A stretch of 64,000 nt of DNA from Raphanus sativus (lineage: Eukaryota; Streptophyta; Magnoliopsida; Brassicales; Brassicaceae). A program made the position numbers and the translations under genes. The stretch lies in NCBI RefSeq assembly GCF_000801105.2, contig NC_079519.1, positions 1 through 64,000 on the forward strand. Direction: 5' to 3'. Positions 48,546-60,600 of the stretch are shown piece after piece; the stretch's first letter is position 1; each line of letters starts with the position of its first letter. The notes under the pieces are model-generated. The model searched no databases, was not told where the DNA came from, and saw nothing but the letters and a program-made list of their open reading frames with translations.

Positions 48546-49200
48546 CATATGACTTTTTTTCATTAATGTTGCAAAGTTACGAGAATAACCTTATCTTCTT
48601 CCTTAGCCATTGTCGACCAGAAACCCAAATTTCCACTACCTCGCCTATTTTCTTCAATTATTTACATCTCAACTTTTTTTTAATGTATTTTTACCCAGAC
48701 TTGATATGTTTCAATCTTAATTCATAGCTTTAATCTTAAAAGTTTGAACAAAAGCGAGTTTTTGGTTTCTAATTTATTGAAAGATTTGTCCATCAAAAAT
48801 ATAGCTTGACATATCTTAAAAGATAGATTAAATGCTAAATATACTGATTATAAACATATTTTTTAAAAAAAAAAAAGTGAAGAAAAAACAACATTCATTT
48901 TACAAAAAGAAATAGAACACAAGAAAAAGAAACAAAAAATATAATACATGGGACCTACTTTTTTAGTTGGTAAAAGGTGACTAAGTCGTTCAAAGAGAGG
49001 GAAAGCAAGAGAAAGAGTTAGCATAAACTGTCTTAGTAGCAGAAACTATCCCATTATATAATAGAAAACTTAAAACTGTCCCGTGGTGTAATTCTTTATG
49101 ATAATAATTGGTTTCTAGTCACAAAAAACTACCTTAAGAGCACAAATTGCTTTAGATTGTAATTAAAATCTTAAAACTGTCTTAGAGTATAAAAACTCTA
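48546..49200. other. Spacer up to the inverted-repeat breakpoint
   Basis: AT-rich, no gene. Imperfect repeats of AAACTGTC(T/C)(T/C)(A/G) occur near 49,030-49,190, next to the breakpoint. Confidence 0.5.
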
Positions 49201-49297
49201 GTATTAAAACTCCAGTCCAAATCTTTTATTTTATTAAAATGATCTGCCGCTTGGCCCGTTGTCTCATATTATTTTCTTTTACAATAAATTTATGACA

Positions 49298-49394
49298 TTT
49301 TTTTTGATTAATCTAGGGTATCCCAGATCTATGAAAGAACACAAACTAATTGCCAAATGGAGATGCACTCCAGAGATAGACCATTTTTCCAGTT
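49298..49394 (-). mobile_element. Possible 5'-truncated SINE-like fragment (arm B only)
   Basis: About 97 bases absent from arm A. On the minus strand it ends CCCTAGATTAATCAAAAAAAA, an A-tail. No clear target duplication. Confidence 0.4.
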
Positions 49395-49530
49395 GATAAT
49401 CGATGTCATAAGTTCCTAATAGTAATTAGTTGTTAACTAAATACTTTGTTCCACTATATGTATTTGGATATGTTGGAAATTTCCTTGTCTTATTTTTACA
49501 TAGTATGATCTTTTATAGTATATATTAGAT

Positions 49531-49830
49531 TTTTAATTAAATACCATTAAACAAAACTTTATATAAATAAGATGCTGATATATTTACATGCAACAAATCA
49601 AGATTTGAAAGTGTTGAAATTACTGAAAGATTTCGATTAGTCCTTAATACAAATGAGATTTTGTTCCTACTTTTGTGTTGTTTAAATTATATACCATTAA
49701 ACAAAAGTTTTATATAAATAAAATTCCGATATATTTACATGCACCAATCAAGATTTGAAAGTGTTGAAATATGGAAAAATTTCGATTAGTCCTTAAAAAC
49801 AAATGAGATTTTGTTTCCTACTTTTGTCGC
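49531..49830 (-). repeat. Two adjacent units of an approximately 150-bp tandem repeat (arm B)
   Basis: Units at about 49,531-49,679 and 49,681-49,830 share ACCATTAAACAAAA, ATCAAGATTTGAAAGTGTTG, TTTCGATTAGTCCTTAA and CAAATGAGATTTTGTT. The same pair in arm A is split by two mobile elements. Confidence 0.85.
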
Positions 49831-50061
49831 ATCTTGCATTTATCCGAATTTATTATTTTTAATTTTAAAAGTTTTTAACGTTTTTCGTTTGACCAGTTAA
49901 TGACTATTCCGGTTAAACGCGTGGGTCCCAAAGACTTCAGAACTTCAACCTCAAAATGCTCGCGACTTCAAACCTTCATCACCAAGTTGGTTTACCGGCT
50001 CCAACCGGTCCCACAATCTCTTACTGGGGGACCCACCCAAACTCTCTCGTACTTCCACCGT

Positions 50062-50068
50062 TATAAAG
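50062..50068 (+). promoter_or_regulatory. TATA box of the WD40 gene (arm B)
   Basis: TATAAAG; the leader starts about 30 bases later and probably contains an intron (GT at 50,167, AG at 50,241-50,242) before the ATG at 50,255. Confidence 0.6.
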
Positions 50069-50254
50069 CACAGCACCACCTTCCCACCGGTTCCTCTCTA
50101 AACCACAAGAAGCTTTTTATTACTCACCGCTTCTTCCATTTCCACAATCTTCGTCGCGATCACACGGTGAGCTTCTTTAAACTCTTGAGAACCTTTTGTG
50201 CTTGTGGTGCTTCTTGACATGTTCTTGATTTGGTTTCACCAGGTGTTAAAGAAT

Positions 50255-53200
50255 ATGGATATCTTTGACAACTCTGACCTTGAGTACCTCGTTGATGACT
50301 TTCACGGCTTCTCTGATTCTGAAGATGATCAACCCTTTGGAGAATTTGATCACAAGAGTGAAGCTGATTCTGATTTCGAGGATGATCTTGAGCCGGTATG
50401 ATAAAAAAAAAGCTGGTTCTAGTTTAGTAGAGTGTTAATTACTTAACTAAGCTGATGAGTTATGTTAAATCTTTAGTCTCAGGAGAGTAATACGTCAGCG
50501 TTGGAAGCTAGGAACGGTAAAGACATCCAAGGGATCCCTTGGGAGATGCTTAATTACAGTAGAGATCAATACCGTTGCCAGAGGTTGCAACAGTATAAGA
50601 ACTTTGAGAGTCTCGTTAGGTCCAGAGAAGACCTTGACAAGGTTTGTAACATAAACTTAGTTTTTATGGGGTTTTTTATTTTGTCTGTCTTCATGGTTTC
50701 TAGTTTTGTTGTTGATAGGAGTGTTTGCAAGTAGAGAAAGGGAAACACTTTTATGACTTTCAGTTCAACACAAGGCTTGTCAAGTCCACTATTTCGCATT
50801 TTCAGGTAAACAAGACAGCTTTCCAACTATGCTGTGCAATATTTGGTATAAATACTCTGCTGCCTAATCTCTGGAGAGACATGATGTTGGCCTGTTTTAA
50901 TACCAGGTTTCTCTAGTTCATGAAATAAGAGGGTTATTAAAGTTCAAAACATGTTGCTTATAATCTTACTATTTATGTTAAGCTAGATGAGCTTTACACT
51001 TAAAACCAAACTAGCTTCTACAAACACTAACCTTTAGTTTGATTGTATATACTATAACTAGCTTTTTTTTTTGTAACAAACTAGCTTCTGTTGTTACTGT
51101 TCAATTTTTTTGTGGTTGATTCATGTTTTCTTATGTTCACTGCTCTTCCACCTCAGCTATGCAGTTGGGGTGTTGATTAATTTAACCTCCCTAGTTCCTA
51201 ACTTCAAGAAAATTTGTAATAATTTAGGCTCGATGTTTACTCAGGTACTACAATAGTGTCCAAAGGTTCTAACTCATTCAAGAAAATTGTCAAGATATGA
51301 TTGTAGGATGGTCGAAGCAGAGTGAAGAAGTCTAGCACCTTCTTATAGAATTTCCTAGGCACGGAATGTATTAAGTTCTCTTGCATTGCATTAGCGTTTC
51401 CAAGTGTCCATTGTAAGATCATTTACTGTTCATACTAGTCAAAACAGAGTTGACTTATTGAGAAAAGTAGCACTTGAAGAAGACTAATCACACTACCTCC
51501 TCTGCATTTTGAGAAACAGTTACTATATGCTTTCAACCTTTCTTAAACAGGGTTTGGAGAGCAGCTGGCGCCATAAAGAAACCATTTCAATATGGTATGG
51601 TAGGAAATGTTTGCACATTTACAAAGACTCTAACTTTGCCATTTTTTTTTTTTGCAGGGAATCTTTTTTTTTGTTTTGAACTTGCATTTGATTGCTTCAT
51701 GATTTAGGATATTTTACATTTTGTATTTTTTTTCTACAACGCCTTACTTGTGTCATCCACTCATGATCCCCTAACATTCACATTAGATTACTAGGAAGTG
51801 TCACTCTTTTTTCCTTCTTGGCTTGTGTTTTTGTGTTTGAAGTTGCACGTTTTCTTCTTTTGTTGTCTTTAAGATGATCAAATGTGTCGGTTGTGAATCC
51901 TAATCTCCAATGTCACATTTTGTTTCAGCTGAGGAACTTGCTATGGTCAACATCAAAGCACGACGTGTACTTCATGAAGAACTACTCCCTCATGCATTGG
52001 TCTTCTTTGCTTCAAAGGAGCAAAGAAGTACTTAACGTGGCAAAGCCCATTGTTCCTACGATGGTAAGCAACTTTACTTCTTTGTATCACTTCTTCGTGA
52101 ACTTAGAACTTCAAACTAAGTTAACGTTATTGGTACTTCAATCTTCAGAAGCAGCAAGGATTGTTGTCGCAGTCTATATCAAGAGTCCAGATAAGCACCA
52201 TGGCGGTTAAAGACGATTTGATAGTTGCTGGAGGGTTCCAAGGAGAGCTTATCTGTAAGGTATTAGACACATTTAAAGCTTTATACACTTGAGTGATTCT
52301 CACTCGCTGTGATCTTTTCTGTCACAGAGAATCAACGAACCTGGAGTTGCATTCTGTACTGTTCTAACATCAGTTGAACACGACATCACAAACTCGGTCG
52401 ATATTTATAACGCACCATGGTAATCAAGAACCTAGGCTAACCAGAACATATACGTTGCTTGCCTTCTAACACAACTACTTGTCTCTTATATACATGTAGT
52501 GGCTCGTTAAGGGTTATAACCGCGAGCAATGATTGTACCGTCCGTCTACTTGACGCTACAAACTTTGCTATCCTCAACAGTTTTGCGTTCGACTGGTCGG
52601 TAAATGTAAGTGAATCACCATCTCGTAGTTACAAAGGGGCTTCAAAAAATATATTAAAAAAAATATTATACACAAAATTAGCAATAGGTATAATTTACAT
52701 ATATAATATATACTCTTGTGTTTCAAAAATGTTCATGTTTTATCATCTTTTGTAGAACGTCACGGCAAGTCCAGACGGCAAGCTATTGGCTGTCTTAGGG
52801 GACAGTCCCGAGTGCTTACTAGCCGATGCTGGATCAGGTAAAGTGATCCACGGTCTCGAAGGCCATCTCGACTACTCGTTTTCATCGGCATGGCATCCGA
52901 ACGGTCAGATCCTAGCCACGGGGAACCAAGACAGAACATGCAGGCTATGGGACGTGAGGAACTTGTCTAAGTCGCTTAAAGTGTTGGAAGGAAACATGGG
53001 AGCTATTAGAGGGTTGAGGTTTACGTCTGATGGACGGTTCTTGGCGATGGCTGAGCCAGCTGACTTTGTACACGTGTTTGACACGGAAGCTGGTTATAGT
53101 CAGTGTCAAGAGATTGATCTGTTTGGAGAAATAGCTGGGATCTCGTTTAGTCCTGACACGGAAGTGCTGTTCGTGGGAGTGGCTGATCGTACGTATGGTA

Positions 53201-53256
53201 GCTTGTTGGAGTTTAGTAGGAAGCGAAACCACTTGTACTTGGATTCCATTTTCTAA
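50255..53256 (+). CDS. WD40-repeat protein, At1g78070-like (arm B copy)
   Basis: Eight exons: 50255-50395, 50477-50641, 50719-50805, 51929-52063, 52149-52259, 52328-52419, 52500-52605 and 52756-53256; all GT-AG, 445 residues, same structure as the arm A gene. The acidic N-terminus and C-terminal WD40 repeats are intact (ILATGNQDRTCRLWDVRN, FTSDGRFLAMAEPADF, ISFSPDTEVLFVGVADRTYG). Exons align without indels; the five residue differences found are Q/E, L/P, M/R, C/Y and L/H. Both copies therefore look functional. Intron 3 (50,806-51,928) is the largest and holds a micro-insertion. The function is protein scaffolding by family; its partner is unknown. Confidence 0.93.
51056..51087 (-). repeat. 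Micro-insertion with 9-bp duplication in WD40 intron 3 (arm B only)
   Basis: AACTAGCTT occurs at 51,056-51,064 and 51,079-51,087 around 14 bases (TTTTTTTTGTAACA). Arm A has the single target. On the minus strand the insert is TGTTACAAAAAAAA. Confidence 0.75.
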
Positions 53257-56200
53257 TCCGACTCCAATCAGCTATATGCGCCTGAGAGGGTTATGTTGTG
53301 ACGTTGGTAGGGGTTAAGTCGTACTTGTTTGCCACTTTTTGTTAAGTAATGATAAAAATATTAGTTCTTTTTTTTTTCTTTTAGCAAAATATATATTAGT
53401 TCTATGAAAGGTTATTGCAGTTTAATTAGAACGTGGGTTGGTTAATTGTATTCTGGATCAATAAAACCAATTGGTTGGTAAAGTTAAACTCCGGTTTGGT
53501 TTGAGTTTTGTCTTATCACTGGTTAAGTTGCTTTTCAAGGTCTTGCCTACTGGGCTTTTGAACCGATAGCCCATTGATATTACAGTATTTGTTTCTTTTC
53601 ATTTTTTGGGGCTTGTGTTTAGTGATTTAAATCTGCTCTAAGAAAGAAGGGTGGTTATGATTATGTCGAGACATAACGACTGTTAGGTGATTTGATGGTC
53701 AATGGTATTGTTTTGGTCAGATGGCAAAGGAAAAGTGATCAAGGATGTTTCATGTACGAAATCAAAATGTTAAAAGTTTTACGAAACACTCTTGATAATT
53801 CAACACCTAACTTTCTTCTCATTAGCTAATAAATGAGTCTTGGATTCTATTATCTTACGATGACTTTTCTCCCTTTTTGTTTTACTTTCAGAAGTGTCAC
53901 ATTTTGAAACTTCATCATAAGTGAACGTTTATAGCCATAATGCCCATGAATCGATGTTAAGAGATTATTCATCGAATATAATGGTGTTACAATTCAAATT
54001 GGTAACTATGTCTATTGATAACAACAGCGTAATAGAATCCAAAACTTGTGTACTAGTTTTGGATTTCCAGTCTGTAAAATGGACCATATGTCACGTTATT
54101 CACGATCTCACGCGAAAACAAACGATAAAATCAAAGAGGAAAAAGATATTATTATTTGATCAAAACTGAAGGGGACAATTCACCCAAAGCTCACATGATG
54201 CCATTCACTTCATCACTAAGACTACGTCCAACTGCTTTGAAAACGACGACAACCTTTTATTATTTTCTGCAATATCGTTCATTGTCAAAACTGTAAATTT
54301 CTTATTTATTTTTACATCTTCAAAACTAAATCACAGTCTTTAAGAAATTGTGATCGTTGTGCTAAAAGACTACTTTACAGTGATGAGATTAAAATGGATC
54401 AAACAAAATTTAAATTCATTACTATTATGCTAAAGTTGATTTTGTTTTGGTATGAGGAAAATAAGATGCTAGTATTACAAAAAGAGAGATAGAGGCATAA
54501 GTGGAGTGAGGTAGGTTATAGTTCACGGTGACCACACAGCTAAGCTAAGATGACGGCAAAATCTGAGCCATTGATTAGAACACGTGGCGTAGAATTGTTA
54601 GATCTAAAAGGTCCTGAAACGAGGAGTGTGTGACGGAAACCGCGTGAAGAAGAGAACTTTGTTGAAATTGGAGAAAATAAACTTTTCAAAGTAACTAGTA
54701 TGAGATTATGGGCCACGCGCAATCCATGCCACTGATGTTATTGCTACTTTTTTTTCTTCTGATTTTATCCTATATTCCTGTTGTTTTCTTCTGAATAATA
54801 TTTTAGAATCTTTTTCCGTAAAATAATGTTTTAGAACTTTGAGGTTGATGAAAGCTATCCGTGTATTAGAGCTGTAATAAAAAGAAGATTTTTAATTTTT
54901 TTGGTTAAAATTAAAAAACGGTTTTAGTTTTTTTTAGTTATAGTTAAAGAACTATTCTTATATTATGTTAAAAACCTCAGCCTAAGAAACAATTATGATG
55001 AGTTTTTTGCACTGTTTACATATCCCACCGATATATGTCGGTCCGCGAATGGTTCATTTTATTTTATTTTTTATTTTTTGGACAAAAAAGAAAAAAAAAA
55101 TTTGCCTAAGAATTCGTGAACGTTCCTAGCGATAGTGGTGCTCTTAGCAATCTTTTTCAGCTATTCCGTGTATTAACGTGTTTAGATCTCTTAATTATTC
55201 AGATACATAAAGAGCATTCATTGTCAAGACTCCTATGTCGATCATGTGTATGGATGAATCTGATGTGTCATAAAATGTTATTTAAATATTTCTGTACTCA
55301 CCCAAACTGTTACAGTGAATCTTTCGTATTGGCTTTAGTGTCGAGGTAAATATGGAATATTATTCTCCAGTATTCCAGATAACATATTTTCATTACAACG
55401 TGGTATGTTTCCTGATATGTGCGTCACGTGATGCATATACATATGAGTCATGCGTAAGACTAAGAAGAATACCGTGTAATACAGATCATTTTAAGGATTA
55501 TGGAAAGTCGAGCTATTGAACAAAACAAAATGTAAGAGCTCGTGAAACTTGAATGTACATAGAGTCGTGGTTAAATACATCACAGATGTATGTAATTAGT
55601 TAGATGAAAATATGGGTCACGAAAAAAATAGAAGATTGAAACATTTTATCTTGCGCATGAATATGTGCGTTAAGAAGCTGCCAACTAAAAAAAGCAGCTA
55701 GATTAGAGGGTGCATTATGCAGTTGACTATTCAGACAATACATACGATGCTATTACCCCATTCAATAATTCAAAATTTTCTTAAGCAGCCTTAAATCTTG
55801 CTTCCATTTTACCACGAGGGTTGCTTAGCATTTATTTATAAATGCTGTATACTTTTTTTTAATAATCCAATATCTGACCACTAAGCGTGATCGACTACCC
55901 CACCGGGTTTATGCCCATGCTATTACAGGAATTTTTAAACCTTCATTTGTATTTGGCGCGCAGATCCGCCAGCTGTTTTAGTCCACCTTGAATCTCAAGC
56001 TTCTTCCGCCGCAAACCGCTCACATGTTCAAAAACCACGTGCTTCCCACATGCGTCCCACACTTCGCCTCGCGTCTTCCATGCTGACTTTTATATGAACA
56101 ATATAACTTATTATATGCATATTATAGAGGCCACTAGCTAGTTTCTCAATTTTTAAACACAAGTGGTGTTTATTTATCTCGGGTACTTCAATGTGGAGTA

Positions 56201-57241
56201 GGAGATAATTTTCTAAAGTTTTTTTTACGACGATTTGTGAAAGTTTGCTTATATATAAGCATGTACTTGGTAATAAAGCAATGCAGATTACTAGCTAGGC
56301 GTTGCATATATCGCGTATATTGTGCATGCATTTTACCAACATGATCCCTGACCAAGATAAAACTGTTATAAATGTATAACTATCCGTCCAGGTAATTAAT
56401 CATATTCTAAGTACATTCAAAATGTTAACCACGGACATTGCACGAGTTTATCTGAGTCGTTCTTTTTCGTCTGGTCGGGCATTTGTATGATTGTATCAGA
56501 GCTTGGATAATAGCGATAAACTCGAGTTGTTCGGAAAATGCGGCTAGAAATAAAATACAGTAATACACAACAAGATAAGATGGCGAAAGGTTCAGACTTT
56601 TGCTAAAAAATGAAGGAATGTAATATAATATTGGTTATAAAATATGGCGATGATAATGGTGGAGTTCTCCGCCAATCCATCTCTAGAGACTTCTTAATAT
56701 TTTTGAAACCTTTTATATCGATTAAAGTCTAAACCACCCATTATAACCATCATATATGATTATTACATGCGACTAAACCAGAAACTTTAAAAATTCAATA
56801 GTGATGTTAATCTATATCACGATCGGCGTCTTATGATATTATTCTTAATTCCATATATTATTAACAATACGGCATCTATATTTGAATTTTGAACCATATT
56901 TCGTTTGGCTAGTTCCGTAGACAATTCACGGTGATTACAAGTTAACTAATGCTACAGAGTCAGACATGGGAAATTGTATTGTAAATTAATCTAAATGAAA
57001 GAACTCACGCCCGCAGATGAATTAACTCATCACAGATATAGTTTAGTGTTTTGCATCATATCTACGAAATTATTGTTCGTGGTCTAGTTTATATAAGATT
57101 GCTTGTTAAGTTCTCAAATAGTTGACTTTGAGCCAAGAGTAAGTTTTGTAATTAAACAATTGTCTCTCTTTATCTCCACTAATAGGAAGTAATAAAATAG
57201 AGAAGGGTGAGGAGCAAGTAGGTGACCCATTGATAAGAATA
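53257..57241. other. Spacer downstream of the WD40 gene (arm B)
   Basis: Collinear with arm A 12,845-18,871 minus the Helitron. No gene. The Helitron empty site is at about 53,432-53,442. Confidence 0.6.
55853..55947 (-). mobile_element. Possible SINE-like fragment (arm B only)
   Basis: About 95 bases absent from arm A, beginning with a T-run (A-tail on the minus strand) next to AATAATCCAATATC. It contains GGTGGGGTAGTCGATCAC on the minus strand. No clear duplication. Confidence 0.4.
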
Positions 57242-57242
57242 T
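57238..57242. repeat. Copia target-site duplication, left (AATAT)
   Basis: AATAT is single in the arm A empty site (AAGAATATCAAAAC) and present on both sides here (57,238-57,242 and 62,244-62,248). It overlaps the repeat ends by one to four bases, so the exact LTR border is ambiguous. Confidence 0.7.
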
Positions 57243-57383
57243 ATTATGTATATTGGTTATCTTTGGTTAACTGTATATGAGTCTGTATAGTTTGGTTTAG
57301 TGGTTTAGTCTATTGAGTCATGTATATAACATAGCTATTGTACATTTTTACAGAATTAATGAGAATGAGTTAATTTCCTAATA
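57242..57383 (+). repeat. 5' LTR of the copia element
   Basis: 142 bases, base-for-base identical to 62,106-62,247. It contains a TATATAA-like word (TGTATATAACATAG) that may serve as a promoter. Very short for an autonomous copia element. Confidence 0.93.
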
Positions 57384-57395
57384 TGGTATCAGAGC
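57384..57395 (+). other. Primer-binding site of the copia element
   Basis: TGGTATCAGAGC, complementary to the 3' end of initiator methionine tRNA, directly after the 5' LTR. Confidence 0.93.
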
Positions 57396-57601
57396 GATAC
57401 TAGCTCGTTCTCTAACCGCTTCCGCCACCGTCACTCTCATCGTTATTCACCGTCAATCATCACCGTTTTCTGCAATTTCTTCCCGGAGCTTGCTCCGATC
57501 TTCATCGATTATCGTCGACACGCTCTCTCTCGTTACTCCGTGCACTCTCAGCTTCAATCTCGCGATTTCATCATTTCGCATCTCAGCTGATTGTGATATC
57601 A

Positions 57602-60600
57602 ATGGGGAAACGTAACTGCAAGTCGCGCTACCGTCGTCCGTCACCGGATCTTCAAGGATACGAATCACCGACGCCTCGTGATCAAACGTCTGGTTCTCCG
57701 TCGCGAACGTCTCCTGAAACTCAGGATCGGGTTAATCTATCCCGATCTACTCCACTTACCTCTACGGATCGCTTTGAGGTATCAAACTCTCCTGATAACA
57801 TACACTCGCCGTATTATCTCCATAGCTCCGATCATCCTGGCCTCACTCTAGTATCGGAACTTCTTGATGGTAGTAATTACGGTGTTTGGATTATTGCTAT
57901 GACTACTAGTCTAGAAGCTAAGAACAAAATAGGATTTGTTGATGGATCGATCGTTAGACCTCCTGAAGATGATCCGTATCACAAGATCTGGAATCGTGTG
58001 AATAGTATGATCAAATCCTGGTTGCTAAACAGTGTGACGAAGCAACTATACACGAGCATTCTCTACTTCAAAAATGCTTGTGACATTTGGAAAGATCTAC
58101 ACACGCGTTACCACAAATCCAACCTTCCTCGATTGTACAAGCTTCGTCATCAGCTTCATTCTTTTCGTCAGGGAAGCTTGGATCTATCTTCGTATCACAC
58201 GAAGACTCAGTCTCTTTGGGAGGAGTTATCCAACATTCAAGTCACAAATCAAACCGTTGAAGATCTACTAGCTGAACGTGAGACTAATCGAATCATTGAC
58301 TTCTTGATGGGGTTGAATGATAATTATGAGAGCATCAGGAGTCGTATTCTCATGAAGAAAGTGTTGCCAACATTCTCTGAAATCTACAATCTGCTGGATC
58401 AAGAAGATAGTCAGAAGGAAGCACGATCTCACAACTCATCTGATATTGCTGCTGCAGCTTTTCAGGTTACTCAGGGGACTGATCAGAATCGTTCACAGAC
58501 TGCTCCTACGTCTGGTCCTCCTTCTGGATATCAGCGTCGAGATCGTCCCTATTGTACCTTCTGTCATCGACCTGGCCATGTCGTTGATAAGTGTTACAAG
58601 AAGCACGGTTATCCCAACAGCATGAAGCCTAATCCAAGGAATGACAAACCTTCAGTAGCTGCGAATGTTGCTATCTCTGAATCAGCTATCAGCAGTGAAT
58701 CTCAGTCTGAAGAATTGTCTCCTAGTCAGATTCAGCAACTGGTCTCCTTCTTGAGTAACAAGCTTCAGGCTCCAGCGTCTCATCCCACACCATCAGTCCA
58801 TTCGGTTTCAGCATGTGTTTCCACTTCATCTTCAGCTTCCACTTCCTCTTCTTCAACTCTTTGTCCCATTTCCGGTAAGTCCTTTCCTTCTATTCTTTGT
58901 TCTTTCACCAGAAATGAGAAACCTTATGTCTGCTCTATCAATACGAACATTCCTGCCATTAATGCTTGGGTGATTGATTCAGGGGCAACAAACCATATTT
59001 CTCACCAAATATCCTCTTTCATTTCCTATAAACCTTTACCCCATACCACCGTCTCCTTACCTAATGGAGTTTTGGTTAGCATTGTCGGAATAGGTGATAT
59101 TGAGTTGGGTAGTGACTTAGTCTTATCTGATGTCCTGTATATTCCCCAATTCAAGTTCAACCTCCTAAGTGTTAGTTGCTTAACCAAAAATCTTCATTGT
59201 CGTGTGTGGTTTGATGAAAATTCTTGTGGTATTCAGGAGCCTACACGGGGATTAATGATTGGAATGGGTAGAGAAGTGGCCAACCTTTACTTTCTGGATA
59301 TAGAGTCTATTTCTTCTCCAGGTACCTCACCCTCTCTTGTTGCTTCTGTCTCGAATCTTGAGACTTGGCATAAACGTTTAGGCCACCCTTCTTTATCAAA
59401 AATCAAAACAATTCAGTCTTTGTTGTCTTTACCCAAAAATAATAATAACACCCTTGATTCTCATTGCAAAGTGTGTCATCTTTCAAAACAAAAACATTTA
59501 CCTTTCGTTTCACATCAAAACCTTAGCCCGAATCCTTTCGATCTAGTTCATATTGATACTTGGGGTCCCTTTTCTGTTCCTACTTATGATGGGTATCGAT
59601 ACTTCTTGACCATTGTAGATGATTGTTCTAGAGCAACATGGGTATATCTTCTTAGGAATAAGTCTGATGTCATTACTGTGTTTCGAGAGTTTTTAAACAT
59701 GGTTGAAACTCAATTTGATAGGAAGGTTAAAGGGGTTAGATCCGACAATGCTCCAGAATTCAATTTTACCTCCCTTTTCAAAGCCAAAGGCATCCTTTCC
59801 TATCACTCTTGTCCTGAAACCCCTCAACAGAACTCTGTAGTCGAACGAAAACATCAGCACCTCCTTAATGTCTCTCGTGCTCTCCTATTTCAATCCCATA
59901 TACCTCTTTCTCACTGGGGTGACTGTGTTCTCACTGCAGTACACATCATAAACCGTCTCCCTGCCCCTATATTAACAAATAAAAGCCCCTTTGAGATCCT
60001 TACCAATAAACCACCTGATTACTCTCAACTAAAAACCTTTGGTTGCCTCTGTTATGCCTCAACATCACCCAAGGGCAGACATAAGTTCGATCCTCGTTCA
60101 AAGGCTTGTGTCTTCTTAGGTTATCCTCCTGGAATTAAAGGATACAAGCTTCTTGATCTTGAGACAAATTCTATTCATATCTCTCGCCATGTAATTTTTC
60201 ATGAAGACCTTTTTCCTTATGTTGGTACTGATCTTTCTCTTGATTCTCAAAATTTCTTTCCTGATCAGTTTCCATCTCCACCTGTGAGTTCTTCTGTTCC
60301 GGTTGATGAGACTTCTTCTCATCCTCCATCGGTAGAGGTCATGCTTCCTTCTGCTGATTCTCTACCTAATGTCCCTGAACCCACTGTTCAAACATCTCAC
60401 AGGAAAACTAAAACACCAGCTTATCTAAAAGATTACTACTGTAATGCAGTAGGGTCATCCACTATACACGAAATATCTTCTGTTCTTTCTTATGATCGAA
60501 TTTCTCCTCTTTATCTTTCCTTTCTCGTAGCCATTGATAAAGTCAAAGAGCCCACCACATATGCTGAAGCGAAGAGACTCTTGGTGTGGGATGATCCAAT

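Noticed and set aside
51550..51600. Possible extra exon in WD40 intron 3 (frame reading VWRAAGAIKKPFQYG)
   Set aside because: Adding it would break the otherwise perfect reading frame, and the family protein runs directly from HFQ to LRNLLW. The similarity to coding sequence is probably chance.
57240..57245. A clean TG...CA boundary for the copia LTR
   Set aside because: Comparison of both LTRs and the empty site shows that the repeat starts TATTA and ends TAATA; the exact edge is ambiguous by up to five bases because of overlap with the AATAT target.
57593..57601. GTG at 57,593 as the start of the copia polyprotein
   Set aside because: Eukaryotic initiation at the ATG nine bases later is far more likely.
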